NCBI RefSeq assembly: GCF_004331695.1
Contig: NZ_SJSL01000001.1
Location: forward strand, 1,240,001-1,304,000
Length of the DNA: 64,000 bases
Direction: 5' to 3'
Source of the DNA: Pedobacter psychroterrae
GTDB taxonomy: Bacteria > Bacteroidota > Bacteroidia > Sphingobacteriales > Sphingobacteriaceae
The notes under the pieces are model-generated. The model worked only from the letters and a program-made list of their open reading frames with translations, made no database searches and was not told where the DNA came from. Position numbers and translations under genes: made by a program. Position 1 is the stretch's first letter; each line of letters begins with the position of its first letter. Below are positions 27,202 to 36,799 of this stretch, in pieces.

Positions 27202-28497
27202 ATGAGGAATATCTCATTGATCGTTAAAAGAGTTTGGAAGTCGGCATTTTTATTTGCGGCCCTATCTGTTTTAACTGTTTCTGCAACACAGGCACAAGAT
27301 GTAGTAGAGGGCAGGAAATTATTTAAGGACAATTGTGCGTCCTGCCATACTTTGGACCGCAATAGTACGGGGCCTGCATTGACACCTAAATTAACTGAGC
27401 TGGACGAAGCTTATGCGCTTAAGTGGATTAAAAATGCGCCGGCTTTGATCAAATCAGGTGATCCTCAGGCGGTAGAAGCTGCAAAGTTCTCTCCTGCGGA
27501 GATGACTGCATTTACGCGTTTGACAGATGATCAGATTAAAAACATCATCGCTTATGCTAAAGCGGGTGAGCCTAAGAAAGAAGGCGAGGCAGCTGCGGGT
27601 GCCCCAACTGCTTCAGAAGGTATTTCTGATTTCTCTCTAGCGGGTATCATTGCCATTATCATTGTTTCGATCATTGTATTGGTCGTTTTGGGTCGCGCCA
27701 TCAAATTACTGGAGCGCCTGATCCTTCAAAAACAAGGAGTAGTGCTGGTAGAGGAAGAAAACGTTTCGTTCGGAACAGGTATTAAAAGGCTGTTCAAAAA
27801 CAAGAAATTTGTATTTTTCTTTATCTTGTGTGTGATCATCAGCCTGGGTTCATTTGGCTGGATGGGCATGTGGAATACGGGTGTTCATACAGGTTATCAG
27901 CCTGTGCAGCCGATCAAGTTTTCTCATGAACTGCATGCGGGAACCAATAAGATTGATTGTCAGTTCTGTCACTCAGGTGCCTTTAAATCAAAAAATTCAA
28001 CTATACCATCAGCAAATGTTTGTATGAACTGTCACAAGTCGGTTCAGGCTACAGAAAAATATGATGGAGAGATCTCTCCTGAGATTCAAAAGATCTATAA
28101 TGCACTTGGTTATGACCCTGCGTCGATGACCTATGATAAAACTAAAGAGAAGCCGATTGAATGGGTCCGTGTACACAACCTACCTGATTTCGCTTACTTT
28201 AACCACTCTCAGCACGTAGTAGTGGGTGAAGAAGCCATCAGAAAAGAAAAAGGACTGAAACCTGAAGAGCCTGTTTGTTTCGCTTGTCATGGTCCGGTAG
28301 ACACCATGGAAGAGATCTATCAGTACTCTCCGCTGACCATGAAATGGTGTGTTAACTGTCACAAAGATACCCAGCTGGAAGTAAAAGGAAATGCATTCTA
28401 TGACAAGATCATTGAAGCGCATGAGAAAATTAAAAAAGGCGAGAAAATTACACCGGCTGCACTGGGTGGTTTAGAGTGCGGTAAGTGTCATTATTAA
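27202..28497 (+). CDS. actA: ACIII subunit ActA, multiheme cytochrome c
   Basis: The membrane-anchored cytochrome c subunit of alternative complex III (quinol to cytochrome c/oxidase). The start is at ATG 27202, which gives a signal peptide ending SATQAQ; a TTG at 27118 overlaps the promoter. Six CxxCH heme sites are visible: CASCH (45), CQFCH (253), CMNCH (274), CFACH (359), CVNCH (383) and CGKCH (426). The first belongs to a separate N-terminal monoheme domain (GRKLFKDNCASCHTLDRNST) joined by transmembrane helices (about residues 140-165 and 200-220) to the five-heme domain. Canonical ActA has the five-heme part; the extra domain is an apparent fusion. First gene of a tightly packed operon. 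Confidence 0.9.
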   Translation: MRNISLIVKRVWKSAFLFAALSVLTVSATQAQDVVEGRKLFKDNCASCHTLDRNSTGPALTPKLTELDEAYALKWIKNAPALIKSGDPQAVEAAKFSPAEMTAFTRLTDDQIKNIIAYAKAGEPKKEGEAAAGAPTASEGISDFSLAGIIAIIIVSIIVLVVLGRAIKLLERLILQKQGVVLVEEENVSFGTGIKRLFKNKKFVFFFILCVIISLGSFGWMGMWNTGVHTGYQPVQPIKFSHELHAGTNKIDCQFCHSGAFKSKNSTIPSANVCMNCHKSVQATEKYDGEISPEIQKIYNALGYDPASMTYDKTKEKPIEWVRVHNLPDFAYFNHSQHVVVGEEAIRKEKGLKPEEPVCFACHGPVDTMEEIYQYSPLTMKWCVNCHKDTQLEVKGNAFYDKIIEAHEKIKKGEKITPAALGGLECGKCHY

Positions 28498-28544
28498 TAA
28501 GAGTTTAATAGTAAGAACGTTCGATAAACAGTAATATAGCTTAA

Positions 28545-31500
28545 ATGGAAAGCAATAAGAAATACTGGAAAGGCTTAGAAGAGTATAAAAACACTCCGGA
28601 TTTTGTTGAAAACAACAAAAACGAATTTGCTGAGCCACTTCCAATAGAAGATGTTTTAAATGAAGCAGGGTTAAGTACAGTAACTCCCCGCCGCGACTTT
28701 TTAAAAGCTTTAGGCTTTGGTCTGGGTGCGGTTACGCTGGCAGCTTGTCAGACAGCTCCTGTTCATAAATCAATACCTTACCTGATCAAGCCAGAAGAAA
28801 TAGTTCCGGGAATACCGAACTACTATGTATCCAGCTTCAATGGTCAAAGTGTATTGGTTAAGACCAGAGAAGGACGACCTATCAAGATAGAACCTAATCC
28901 AAATGCAGGCTCGTTTTTCCGTGGTACGGATGCACAGGCGCAGGCTTCGGTGTTAGATCTTTATGATGTTTCCAAACTTAAAGCTCCTGTAATTAAAGAT
29001 GCGGAGGCCAACTGGGCTAAAGTAGATGAGTTTGTAACAGGAGAGTTGAATAAAGCTCAGGCTTCGGGCAAAAAAATCAGGATCGTTTCATCTTCGGTAA
29101 GCAGCCCTTCTGCAAAGGCTGTAATCGCTGACTTTACGGTTGCTTATCCAAATACTAAGCACATACAATACGATGCAATTTCTTATACTGGTATCATTAA
29201 AGCCAATGAAAACAGCTTTGGTAAGCCGGTAGTTCCAAAATACAACTTTGACAAAGCTGACCTGATTGTTAGTTTTGGAGCAGATTTCTTAGGTACCTGG
29301 ATCAGCGGTGAAGAGTTTACTTCGCAGTATGTTTCCAACAGGGACGCTAAATCACTGAAAGCTGGTAAAATGTCCCGCCATTTTCAGTTTGAGGCCGGAA
29401 TGAGCCTTACAGGAACAAACGCTGATACACGTGTGCCAATAAAGCTTTCGGAAGAAGGGCCTGCGCTGATCACTTTATACAATGCCATTACAGGTGCTGG
29501 TTTAGCCGGTGGTACATTAGGAAATAATGTGACTGCAGACAAGGCACTAAAGCTGGTAGGTAAAGAATTAGTACAGAATAAAGGAAAAGCATTGGTTGTT
29601 TCAGGTTCAAATGATGTGTCTACACAGATTTTGGTAAACGCGATCAACTCGGCAATAGGCAGTTACGGTACTACCATAGACCTTGACAATTCTAGCAAAC
29701 GCTATGCAGGTAATGATGCAGAATTTGCTGAATTCATCAATGAGATGAACAGAGGTGAGGTAGCAGCGGTATTCTTCCTGAACAGCAATCCTGGCTATGA
29801 TGTAGCCAACAATAAAGCATTTACTGACGGACTGGCGAAAGTTGGCCTGAAAGTATCTTTCTCTGACAGAAAAGACGAGACCTCATCACTATGTGATGTG
29901 ATCGCTATTAATAATAACTACCTGGAATCATGGGGTGATGCAAATGCATACGAAGGTTACTACTCTATCGTACAGCCTACCATCAATCCGGTGTTTAACT
30001 CACGTCAGGCTGAGGAAAGCTTGCTGATCTGGTCTAACGGCCCGGTTAAAGAATACTATCAGTATGTACGCAATAACTGGGAAGTCAATATTTTACCATC
30101 ACTTGGTAAAACATGGAAAGATGTATTGCAGACGGGTGTTTTTGCAGGTGTTCAGAAACCGGCAGGAACGTATACTTTCGGCTTGTCGCTTGCAGCAGTG
30201 ATTCCTTCTGTGATCAATAGCAGCAAAGCACTGGCTAAAGACATCGAATTGCAGGTGTATGAAAGCATCCCGATGCGTGATGGCCGTCATGCTAACAACG
30301 CATTCTTACAAGAACTTCCTGATCCTGTTTCTAAAGTTACATGGGACAATTACATTGCCCTTGGACCGAAATTCGCTGAGGAACTGGGTTATAAAGAATT
30401 TGATATTGTATCGATCAAAGACGATAAAGGTTATACCATTGAATTGCCTGTGCTGATCCAGCCTGGACAAGCTAAGGGTACGGCTTCTATTGCTTTGGGA
30501 TATGGACGTACCAAGGCAGGTAAAGCTGGAAACGATGTGGGTAAAAATGCTTATCCTTTTGTAAGCTTTAGCAATGGTACTTCTAAATATACCACTACTG
30601 TGAAACTGGAAGGTACCGGAAAACGTGAAGAACTGGCGCAAACACAAACGCACCATTCTTTTGAAGGAAGGAACATCGTCCGCGAATCTACTTTTACAGA
30701 ATATAAAAAGAACCCTGCAGCGGGATCAGGTAATGAGCACGCGAAGCATAAAACCTACGATCTGTGGGATAAATTTGAAAAACCAGGAAATAACTGGGTA
30801 ATGGCAATTGACCTGAACGCTTGTACAGGTTGTGGCTCATGTATCGTTGCCTGTAATGTGGAGAACAACATCCCTGTAGTAGGTAAAGATGAAGTTCGCA
30901 AGCGCAGAGAAATGCACTGGTTACGTATCGACCGTTATTACAGCTTTAACCAGGAAGCGGGCGCAGAAGCAGAACATGGGGCACACGCACATGGTAATGG
31001 CATTAATGCGGTAACTAAAGAAAAAGAGATTGCACATTTGGAAGCTAATCAGATGGACAATGTTTCAGTAGTGCACCAGCCGATGCTTTGTCAGCATTGC
31101 GACCACGCACCTTGTGAAACAGTATGTCCGGTACTGGCAACGGTACACTCGTCTGACGGCTTAAACCACATGGCTTATAACCGTTGCGTAGGTACCCGTT
31201 ACTGTGCGAACAACTGTCCGTATAAAGTACGTCGTTTCAACTGGTTCAACTACTGGAATGATTCACGTTTTGACAACTACCTGAACAATGAGTTTACTCA
31301 GTTGATGCTGAACCCTGACGTAACTGTGCGTTCAAGAGGGGTGATGGAGAAATGTTCTATGTGTATCCAAAGGATCCAGGGTGGTAAACTGCAGGCAAAA
31401 CTGGAGAAACGTCCGTTGAAAGATGGCGATATCAAAATGGCTTGTCAGCAGGCTTGTTCTGCCAACGCGATCATATTTGGAGATGGCAACGATCCTGATT

Positions 31501-31622
31501 CGGAAGTATCAAAAGCATTGCGTAGTGAGCGTATCTACTACGTACTGGAAGAGATCAACGTACAGCCGGGTATAGGTTATATGACAAAAATTAGAAACAC
31601 AGATACAACAGTGCACGCGTAA
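28545..31622 (+). CDS. actB: ACIII subunit ActB, molybdopterin oxidoreductase-like iron-sulfur protein
   Basis: The 1025-residue iron-sulfur subunit of ACIII. A Tat-type signal lies unusually far in, with TPRRDFLKALGFGLG at about residues 48-62 and a lipobox-like LAAC. The large N-terminal half follows the molybdopterin oxidoreductase fold; in studied ACIII this half binds no molybdenum cofactor. The C-terminal third is a ferredoxin-like domain with four cysteine groups: CTGCGSCIVAC (from about 760), CQHCDHAPCETVC, CVGTRYCANNC and CSMC plus CQQAC. These should hold four iron-sulfur clusters. A His-rich insert (EHGAHAHGNG) precedes the second group. The gene is 47 bases after actA. Confidence 0.95.
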   Translation: MESNKKYWKGLEEYKNTPDFVENNKNEFAEPLPIEDVLNEAGLSTVTPRRDFLKALGFGLGAVTLAACQTAPVHKSIPYLIKPEEIVPGIPNYYVSSFNGQSVLVKTREGRPIKIEPNPNAGSFFRGTDAQAQASVLDLYDVSKLKAPVIKDAEANWAKVDEFVTGELNKAQASGKKIRIVSSSVSSPSAKAVIADFTVAYPNTKHIQYDAISYTGIIKANENSFGKPVVPKYNFDKADLIVSFGADFLGTWISGEEFTSQYVSNRDAKSLKAGKMSRHFQFEAGMSLTGTNADTRVPIKLSEEGPALITLYNAITGAGLAGGTLGNNVTADKALKLVGKELVQNKGKALVVSGSNDVSTQILVNAINSAIGSYGTTIDLDNSSKRYAGNDAEFAEFINEMNRGEVAAVFFLNSNPGYDVANNKAFTDGLAKVGLKVSFSDRKDETSSLCDVIAINNNYLESWGDANAYEGYYSIVQPTINPVFNSRQAEESLLIWSNGPVKEYYQYVRNNWEVNILPSLGKTWKDVLQTGVFAGVQKPAGTYTFGLSLAAVIPSVINSSKALAKDIELQVYESIPMRDGRHANNAFLQELPDPVSKVTWDNYIALGPKFAEELGYKEFDIVSIKDDKGYTIELPVLIQPGQAKGTASIALGYGRTKAGKAGNDVGKNAYPFVSFSNGTSKYTTTVKLEGTGKREELAQTQTHHSFEGRNIVRESTFTEYKKNPAAGSGNEHAKHKTYDLWDKFEKPGNNWVMAIDLNACTGCGSCIVACNVENNIPVVGKDEVRKRREMHWLRIDRYYSFNQEAGAEAEHGAHAHGNGINAVTKEKEIAHLEANQMDNVSVVHQPMLCQHCDHAPCETVCPVLATVHSSDGLNHMAYNRCVGTRYCANNCPYKVRRFNWFNYWNDSRFDNYLNNEFTQLMLNPDVTVRSRGVMEKCSMCIQRIQGGKLQAKLEKRPLKDGDIKMACQQACSANAIIFGDGNDPDSEVSKALRSERIYYVLEEINVQPGIGYMTKIRNTDTTVHA

Positions 31623-31654
31623 GCAGATAGCTGATATTAAAAGAAAAATACATT

Positions 31655-33127
31655 ATGTCAGGACATAAGGAATCAATATTAAGAGAGCCATTAATCACCG
31701 GTAAAGATATCACGTATGCAAAGATTACGAATGATATCCTGCTGCCGGTAGAGAATAAGCCAAACAGGGCATGGTGGATAGGATTTATCATTTCACTTTG
31801 CGGAGCTACACTTTGGGTAGTAGCCGTAAGCTATACCTTTTGGTTTGGTATCGGGGCATGGGGACTGAACAAGACCGTAGGCTGGGCATGGGACATCACC
31901 GGCTTCGTATGGTGGGTAGGTATAGGTCACGCCGGAACGCTGATCTCTGCAGTACTTTTACTCTTCCGTCAGAACTGGAGGAACTCCATCAACAGGTCTG
32001 CAGAGGCAATGACGATCTTTGCCGTTATCTGTGCCGCTACGTATGTAGTATCCCATATGGGTCGTCCATGGTTGGCCTACTGGGTACTTCCATTGCCGAA
32101 TCAGTTCGGATCCCTATGGGTTAACTTTAACTCCCCATTGGTTTGGGATATGTTTGCGATCTCGACTTACTTTTCTGTTTCCTTGTTATTCTGGTATACA
32201 GGTTTATTGCCTGATATTGCTACCATACGTGACCGCGCTACAGGTGTGAGAAGAAGAATTTATTCAGTATTATCATTCGGATGGGCTGGTAACGTTAAAA
32301 CATGGCAGCGTTTTGAGGCAGTGTCCTTAATTCTTGCCGGTATTTCTACCCCATTGGTACTTTCGGTACACACGATTGTATCTATGGACTTTGCTACCTC
32401 GGTAATCCCGGGATGGCATACTACGATCTTCCCTCCTTATTTCGTGGCAGGGGCGATCTTCTCAGGATTTGCGATGGTACTTACCTTATTATTGGTAGCA
32501 CGTAAAGTTTTGGGACTGGAGAACTACATCACGATGTTCCACATTGAGTCGATGAACAAAATCATTATCTTAACCGGATCTATTGTCGGTGTGGCTTATA
32601 TAACTGAGTTTTTCATTGCCTGGTATTCAGGTTCAGAATATGAGCAGTACGCATTTATCAACCGTTCTACCGGTCCATACTGGTGGGCATACTGGATGAT
32701 GATGACCTGTAACGTGATCTCTCCGCAATTGCTGTGGTTTAAAAAGATCCGTACCAGCATCGCAGCTACCTGGATTTTATCTATCGTAGTAAACATCGGG
32801 ATGTGGTTTGAGCGTTTTGTAATCATCGTAACTTCACTTCACCGTGATTACCTTCCTTCGAGTTGGGCGATGTTCTATCCATCGTGGGTGGACGTGAGTG
32901 TGTTTGTTGGTTCGATCGGTGTGTTTTTTACTTTGTTCCTGTTGTTTTTGAGGGTGTTGCCTTCAATTGCAATAGCGGAGGTAAAACTATTACTGAAGAG
33001 TGCAAGTGAGCAGTCTAAAATGGAGCAGATTAAGGAAGGTCATTTAGATAAAGAGCAGGTAGCGGAATACGTTGAGTCTCTTGAGAAATTTGATAGTGTT
33101 AAACAAGAAGAATACGCAAAAATATAA
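31655..33127 (+). CDS. actC: ACIII subunit ActC, NrfD-like membrane protein
   Basis: A 490-residue integral membrane protein of the NrfD/PsrC family with about ten helices, the quinol-oxidising subunit of ACIII. The N-terminal segment (REPLITGKDITYAKITNDI) is cytoplasmic or peripheral. Helices start near residue 40 (RAWWIGFIISLCGATLWVVA), and GIGHAGTLISAVLLLFRQNW and SMDFATSVIPGWHTTIFPPY are typical of this subunit. The C-terminal 40 residues are charged and probably soluble. It is 32 bases after actB and two bases before actD. Confidence 0.94.
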   Translation: MSGHKESILREPLITGKDITYAKITNDILLPVENKPNRAWWIGFIISLCGATLWVVAVSYTFWFGIGAWGLNKTVGWAWDITGFVWWVGIGHAGTLISAVLLLFRQNWRNSINRSAEAMTIFAVICAATYVVSHMGRPWLAYWVLPLPNQFGSLWVNFNSPLVWDMFAISTYFSVSLLFWYTGLLPDIATIRDRATGVRRRIYSVLSFGWAGNVKTWQRFEAVSLILAGISTPLVLSVHTIVSMDFATSVIPGWHTTIFPPYFVAGAIFSGFAMVLTLLLVARKVLGLENYITMFHIESMNKIIILTGSIVGVAYITEFFIAWYSGSEYEQYAFINRSTGPYWWAYWMMMTCNVISPQLLWFKKIRTSIAATWILSIVVNIGMWFERFVIIVTSLHRDYLPSSWAMFYPSWVDVSVFVGSIGVFFTLFLLFLRVLPSIAIAEVKLLLKSASEQSKMEQIKEGHLDKEQVAEYVESLEKFDSVKQEEYAKI

Positions 33128-33129
33128 CA

Positions 33130-33666
33130 ATGAATAATATCAAATATATTTTAGGCAGTTTTGGTGATCCTGATGAAATGATGCATGGCATCGATAAATT
33201 GCAGGAAAATAACATTAAGATACATGATGTTTATACACCGATGCCTATTCACGGAATAGAAGCAAAACTTGGGGTTAAGCGTTCAAGACTGGATATAGCG
33301 GCATTCTTTTTTGGGATAACCGGGACCTGTACCATGCTTTCGTTTGTATATTTCGCAGCTGCGTACGACTGGCCAATAAATATTGGTGGTAAGCCACACT
33401 TTGCTTTGCCGGATTTTATACCGATCACGTTTGAGTTGACCATCTTGTTTTGTGCTTTTGGTCTGGTAGGTTCTTATTATGCATCAACGCATTTGTTTCC
33501 GGGAAGAGCACCAAGGGTGATGGACCTAAGGGCTACAAATGACAGGTTTATTATTGCTATAGATGCAAAAGAGAATGCCGAGCATAGTAAAATTGATGAT
33601 TTATTAAAAGAAGCCGGTGCTTTAGAAGTAAAGTATAATGAAAGGAAGTATGTTAGCTATGAATAA
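33130..33666 (+). CDS. actD: ACIII subunit ActD (DUF3341)
   Basis: A 178-residue protein with two central transmembrane helices (about residues 55-80 and 95-120) flanked by soluble parts, the DUF3341 subunit of ACIII. The N-terminal region (YILGSFGDPDEMMHGIDKLQ) and DVYTPMPIHGIEAKLGVKRS are the family signature. The end (DDLLKEAGALEVKYNERK) is soluble. It starts two bases after actC and its end overlaps actE by eight bases. Confidence 0.93.
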   Translation: MNNIKYILGSFGDPDEMMHGIDKLQENNIKIHDVYTPMPIHGIEAKLGVKRSRLDIAAFFFGITGTCTMLSFVYFAAAYDWPINIGGKPHFALPDFIPITFELTILFCAFGLVGSYYASTHLFPGRAPRVMDLRATNDRFIIAIDAKENAEHSKIDDLLKEAGALEVKYNERKYVSYE

Positions 33667-34249
33667 GAATAAAGTTGTTTTAGCCTCATTTTGTATCCTA
33701 GCAAGTGCTGTTGTATTTTCGGCATGCAGGGATAAGCAAAGTACAGGTTTAGAATATGCAAGGAATATGTACGATCCGATTGCTTACAATCCGGATCAAC
33801 CAAATAAAAACTTTGCGAACGGACAGACTGCGCAGACGCCTCCTAAAAATACGGCTCCGGTTGGATTTGTAGAGGATGACATTTATCCGAACACAAAGGA
33901 AGGATATGAAGCAGCAGGAATAAACCTGGTAAACAGCCTGCAACTGACGGAAAAGAATCTCCTTGAGGGAAAGCACTTATTTAAGGTAATGTGCAGTCCT
34001 TGTCATGGAATGGAAGGTGACGGACAAGGTCACCTGGTAAAAATTGAAAAATTCAGTGGTGTTCCTTCGTTTCACGATCCTGAAAAAGCTTCTTCAAGAG
34101 GTGGGTTGATGAAAGACCTGAGCGCCGGAAAGATCTATCATACCATTAAATATGGGGTAAACATGATGGGCTCTTATGCTTCTCAATTGACACCGGAAGA
34201 AAGATGGAAAGTGGTATTGTATGTTCAGGAATTACAAAAAGCAAAATAG
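33659..34249 (+). CDS. actE: ACIII subunit ActE, monoheme cytochrome c lipoprotein
   Basis: A 196-residue lipoprotein with lipobox VFSAC and one heme site, CSPCH (Cys112, His116), followed by the axial-Met region NMMGSYASQLTPEERWKV. It receives electrons in ACIII and passes them to the oxidase. Three in-frame ATG codons exist (33638, 33650, 33659). I chose 33659 because AAAGGAAG at 33641-33648 is then a well-spaced Shine-Dalgarno-like site and the signal peptide starts cleanly with MNKNKVV. Confidence 0.92.
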   Translation: MNKNKVVLASFCILASAVVFSACRDKQSTGLEYARNMYDPIAYNPDQPNKNFANGQTAQTPPKNTAPVGFVEDDIYPNTKEGYEAAGINLVNSLQLTEKNLLEGKHLFKVMCSPCHGMEGDGQGHLVKIEKFSGVPSFHDPEKASSRGGLMKDLSAGKIYHTIKYGVNMMGSYASQLTPEERWKVVLYVQELQKAK

Positions 34250-34263
34250 TAAAGAAGAAATAA

Positions 34264-35478
34264 ATGGGAACTCATAATTATAATTTAACCGAGCAGTTTG
34301 AGTTTACAGGTAAGGCAAAAACTTTAAGCATCATCGCTATCGTGGTAGGGATTGCTGCGATAGGGTATGGCTTTTCTGCAGAGGCGCTTCATGAGCGTAC
34401 TTTTGCTAACCTGTTACTAATGGCTTATTACTTCGCTTGTGTTTGCATGTCGGGCGCATTCTTTTTAGCTGTTCAGTTTGTAGCACAGGCAGGATGGTCT
34501 GCTTCTATACTTCGCGTGCCTCAGGCGATGGCAAAGGTATTGCCAATTGCCGTAGTGATCCTGATCGTAGTGATGGGATTGGGGTTATATACACATAACT
34601 TGTATCACCACTGGCATGCTGACGGCCTTACTGATCCAAGCAGTCCAAACTACGATAAACTAATAGACGGTAAGTCAGCATTTTTAAATGTGCCTTTCTT
34701 TATGGCCCGTCAGGTGATCTTCCTGGGTGTATATAGTATTTTCGCTTTATTGCTGGCAAAACTATCTAACAATGAGGATTTGCATGGCGGCCTTAATTCT
34801 TACAGAAAGAGCTTTAAATACTCTTGTATATTTTTAGTGATCTACGGATTTACGACACCAATATTTGCATTTGATACGGTGATGTCATTGGAAGCACACT
34901 GGTTCTCTACTATGTTTGGCTGGTACAACTTTGCCGCCATGTGGGTAAGCAGTCTGGCTACTATAGCGATCATCATCATCCTTTTGAGGAAATCGGGATA
35001 CATGAGCTGGGTTAACAATAGCCACCTGCACAACCTTGGACAGTTTATCTTTGGTTTCTCTATCTTCTGGACGTATGTATGGTTTGCACAGTTCCTGTTG
35101 ATCTACTATGCCAACATGCCGGAGGAAACAGTATATTTCTACATCAGGTTTGAGCATTATGAGTTCTGGTTTTACCTGAACCTGATCCTGAACTTCCTTG
35201 CGCCGGTATTGCTGTTGATGGACAGGGACAATAAAAGACAGGAAAATACTTTACTGGCGGTATCAATAGTGGTATTGATTGGTCACTGGGTAGATTATTA
35301 TCAGATGATCATGCCTGGTACAGTAGCGGAGCATCATGCATTTGGTTTTATTGAGATTGGAATTGCACTAGGTTTTGTAGGTTTGTTTACCTTTACCGTT
35401 TTAAGCAGCTTAAGTAAGAAACCTTTGATCGCAAAGAACCATCCGTTTTTACAAGAGAGTTTAAATCACCATCTTTAA
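34264..35478 (+). CDS. actF: ACIII subunit ActF, membrane protein
   Basis: A 404-residue protein with about ten transmembrane helices, related to ActC/NrfD and annotated in other genomes as quinol:cytochrome c oxidoreductase quinone-binding subunit 2. Helices begin after EFTGKAKTLSIIAIVVG; characteristic stretches are DTVMSLEAHWFSTMFGWYN and YFYIRFEHYEFWFYLNLILN. It starts 14 bases after actE and is followed by coxB after 68 bases, so the ACIII and oxidase genes appear to form one transcript. Confidence 0.92.
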   Translation: MGTHNYNLTEQFEFTGKAKTLSIIAIVVGIAAIGYGFSAEALHERTFANLLLMAYYFACVCMSGAFFLAVQFVAQAGWSASILRVPQAMAKVLPIAVVILIVVMGLGLYTHNLYHHWHADGLTDPSSPNYDKLIDGKSAFLNVPFFMARQVIFLGVYSIFALLLAKLSNNEDLHGGLNSYRKSFKYSCIFLVIYGFTTPIFAFDTVMSLEAHWFSTMFGWYNFAAMWVSSLATIAIIIILLRKSGYMSWVNNSHLHNLGQFIFGFSIFWTYVWFAQFLLIYYANMPEETVYFYIRFEHYEFWFYLNLILNFLAPVLLLMDRDNKRQENTLLAVSIVVLIGHWVDYYQMIMPGTVAEHHAFGFIEIGIALGFVGLFTFTVLSSLSKKPLIAKNHPFLQESLNHHL

Positions 35479-35546
35479 CGGGTGAGCGGGATTGCATATA
35501 ATAAATAATAGTATAATAGAAGTACAGTGTTACTACTTTTAAGGAA

Positions 35547-36779
35547 ATGAGTTTAAGAAAATTTATAAGTAATAAAACAATAGCGGCACTAGCTGTGATT
35601 GTAACTGCATTTGCAAATACAAGCGCATTTGCACAAGCTGCCGCTGCGTCAACAGCAGAGAAACCTGTAGACATGGGCCCGGTTTACAAATCGGCAATAT
35701 TCTATACGATGGCATTTTTACTGATTTGCTTATTTATAGCAATCCTTGGTAAAGCGCTTAAAGTATACGAACTGACCCGTGAGGCCCAGGATAAACCTAA
35801 AGGCATCAACTGGGACAACGTAAACGGGATAATCTTTGCATTGTTCCTGATTGTAGGGCTGTATGGTGTATACTGGGAATATACTGTTCATGGAAAGATG
35901 ATCCTTCCAGAAGCAGCTTCTGAGCATGGTAAAAAGATCGACAGCATGTTTAACATCACGCTGATCATAACTACCATTGTATTTATACTTACGCATATTG
36001 CTTTATTTCTTTTTGCTTATATCTATAGACATAAAGGAACCAGAAAGGCTTACTATTACCCACATAACAATACCTTAGAACGCATTTGGACAATTATCCC
36101 TGCATTGGTATTGACGGTGTTGGTACTGATGGGATTCCTTACCTGGAGGTCTATCTTTTACAAGATTGAAGATCCGAACAATAAGCCTTTAAGCATAGAG
36201 ATTACCTCATCTCAGTTTGCCTGGGCAATCCGCTATCCGGGAGCTGACGGCGTTGTGGGACAGAAAAACTACAAGCTAATCACTTCAGAGAATGCGCTGG
36301 GTATTGATTTTAATGATAAAAAGAATCTGGATGACCAGATTGCTGATGAAATGGTGATTCCTGTAAACAAGCCGGTTCGTCTGATCCTTACCAGTAAGGA
36401 TGTAATCCATAGTTTTTACATGCCGCATTTCAGGGTTCAGCTAAACACTGTACCGGGTATGACTTCTTACTTCGAATTTACTCCGACCATTACAACGGAG
36501 GAAATGAAAGCTAAGACCGCGGACCCTAAGTTTCAGTACTTGTTCCTGTGCAACAAAATTTGCGGAGACGGTCACTACAAAATGCAAAAACCGGTGCGGG
36601 TAGTATCGCAGCAGGAATATGATGAATGGGTTGCTGAACAGGGAACTTATTTAACCGATGATTTAAGGAAAGCATTTAAAATGCCTGTAGCTGACGCTGC
36701 TCCGGCTCCGGCCGCAGCTGATACTGTATCAAAAGATACTGCTGCAGTTACCACAAACCAAACAGCTTTAAATAAATAG
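35547..36779 (+). CDS. coxB: Cytochrome c oxidase subunit II
   Basis: A 410-residue subunit II of a heme-copper oxidase. After a signal peptide (ending TSAFAQ) there is a hydrophobic helix near residues 50-70 and further helices near 95-115 and 130-160, then the periplasmic cupredoxin domain. The CuA ligands lie in CNKICGDGHYKM (Cys335, Cys339, His343, Met346), with the first His in DVIHSFYMPHFRVQLN. The tail after residue 370 is Ala/Pro/Thr-rich and probably flexible. It has no fused cytochrome c domain, so ACIII or a separate carrier must feed it. Confidence 0.95.
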   Translation: MSLRKFISNKTIAALAVIVTAFANTSAFAQAAAASTAEKPVDMGPVYKSAIFYTMAFLLICLFIAILGKALKVYELTREAQDKPKGINWDNVNGIIFALFLIVGLYGVYWEYTVHGKMILPEAASEHGKKIDSMFNITLIITTIVFILTHIALFLFAYIYRHKGTRKAYYYPHNNTLERIWTIIPALVLTVLVLMGFLTWRSIFYKIEDPNNKPLSIEITSSQFAWAIRYPGADGVVGQKNYKLITSENALGIDFNDKKNLDDQIADEMVIPVNKPVRLILTSKDVIHSFYMPHFRVQLNTVPGMTSYFEFTPTITTEEMKAKTADPKFQYLFLCNKICGDGHYKMQKPVRVVSQQEYDEWVAEQGTYLTDDLRKAFKMPVADAAPAPAAADTVSKDTAAVTTNQTALNK

Positions 36780-36799
36780 AAATACTGGAATAGGATATT

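Noticed and set aside
28545..31622. A functional molybdenum enzyme encoded by the large oxidoreductase gene
   Set aside because: The operon order and cysteine clusters mark it as ActB of ACIII, in which the molybdopterin-like half is known to bind no cofactor.
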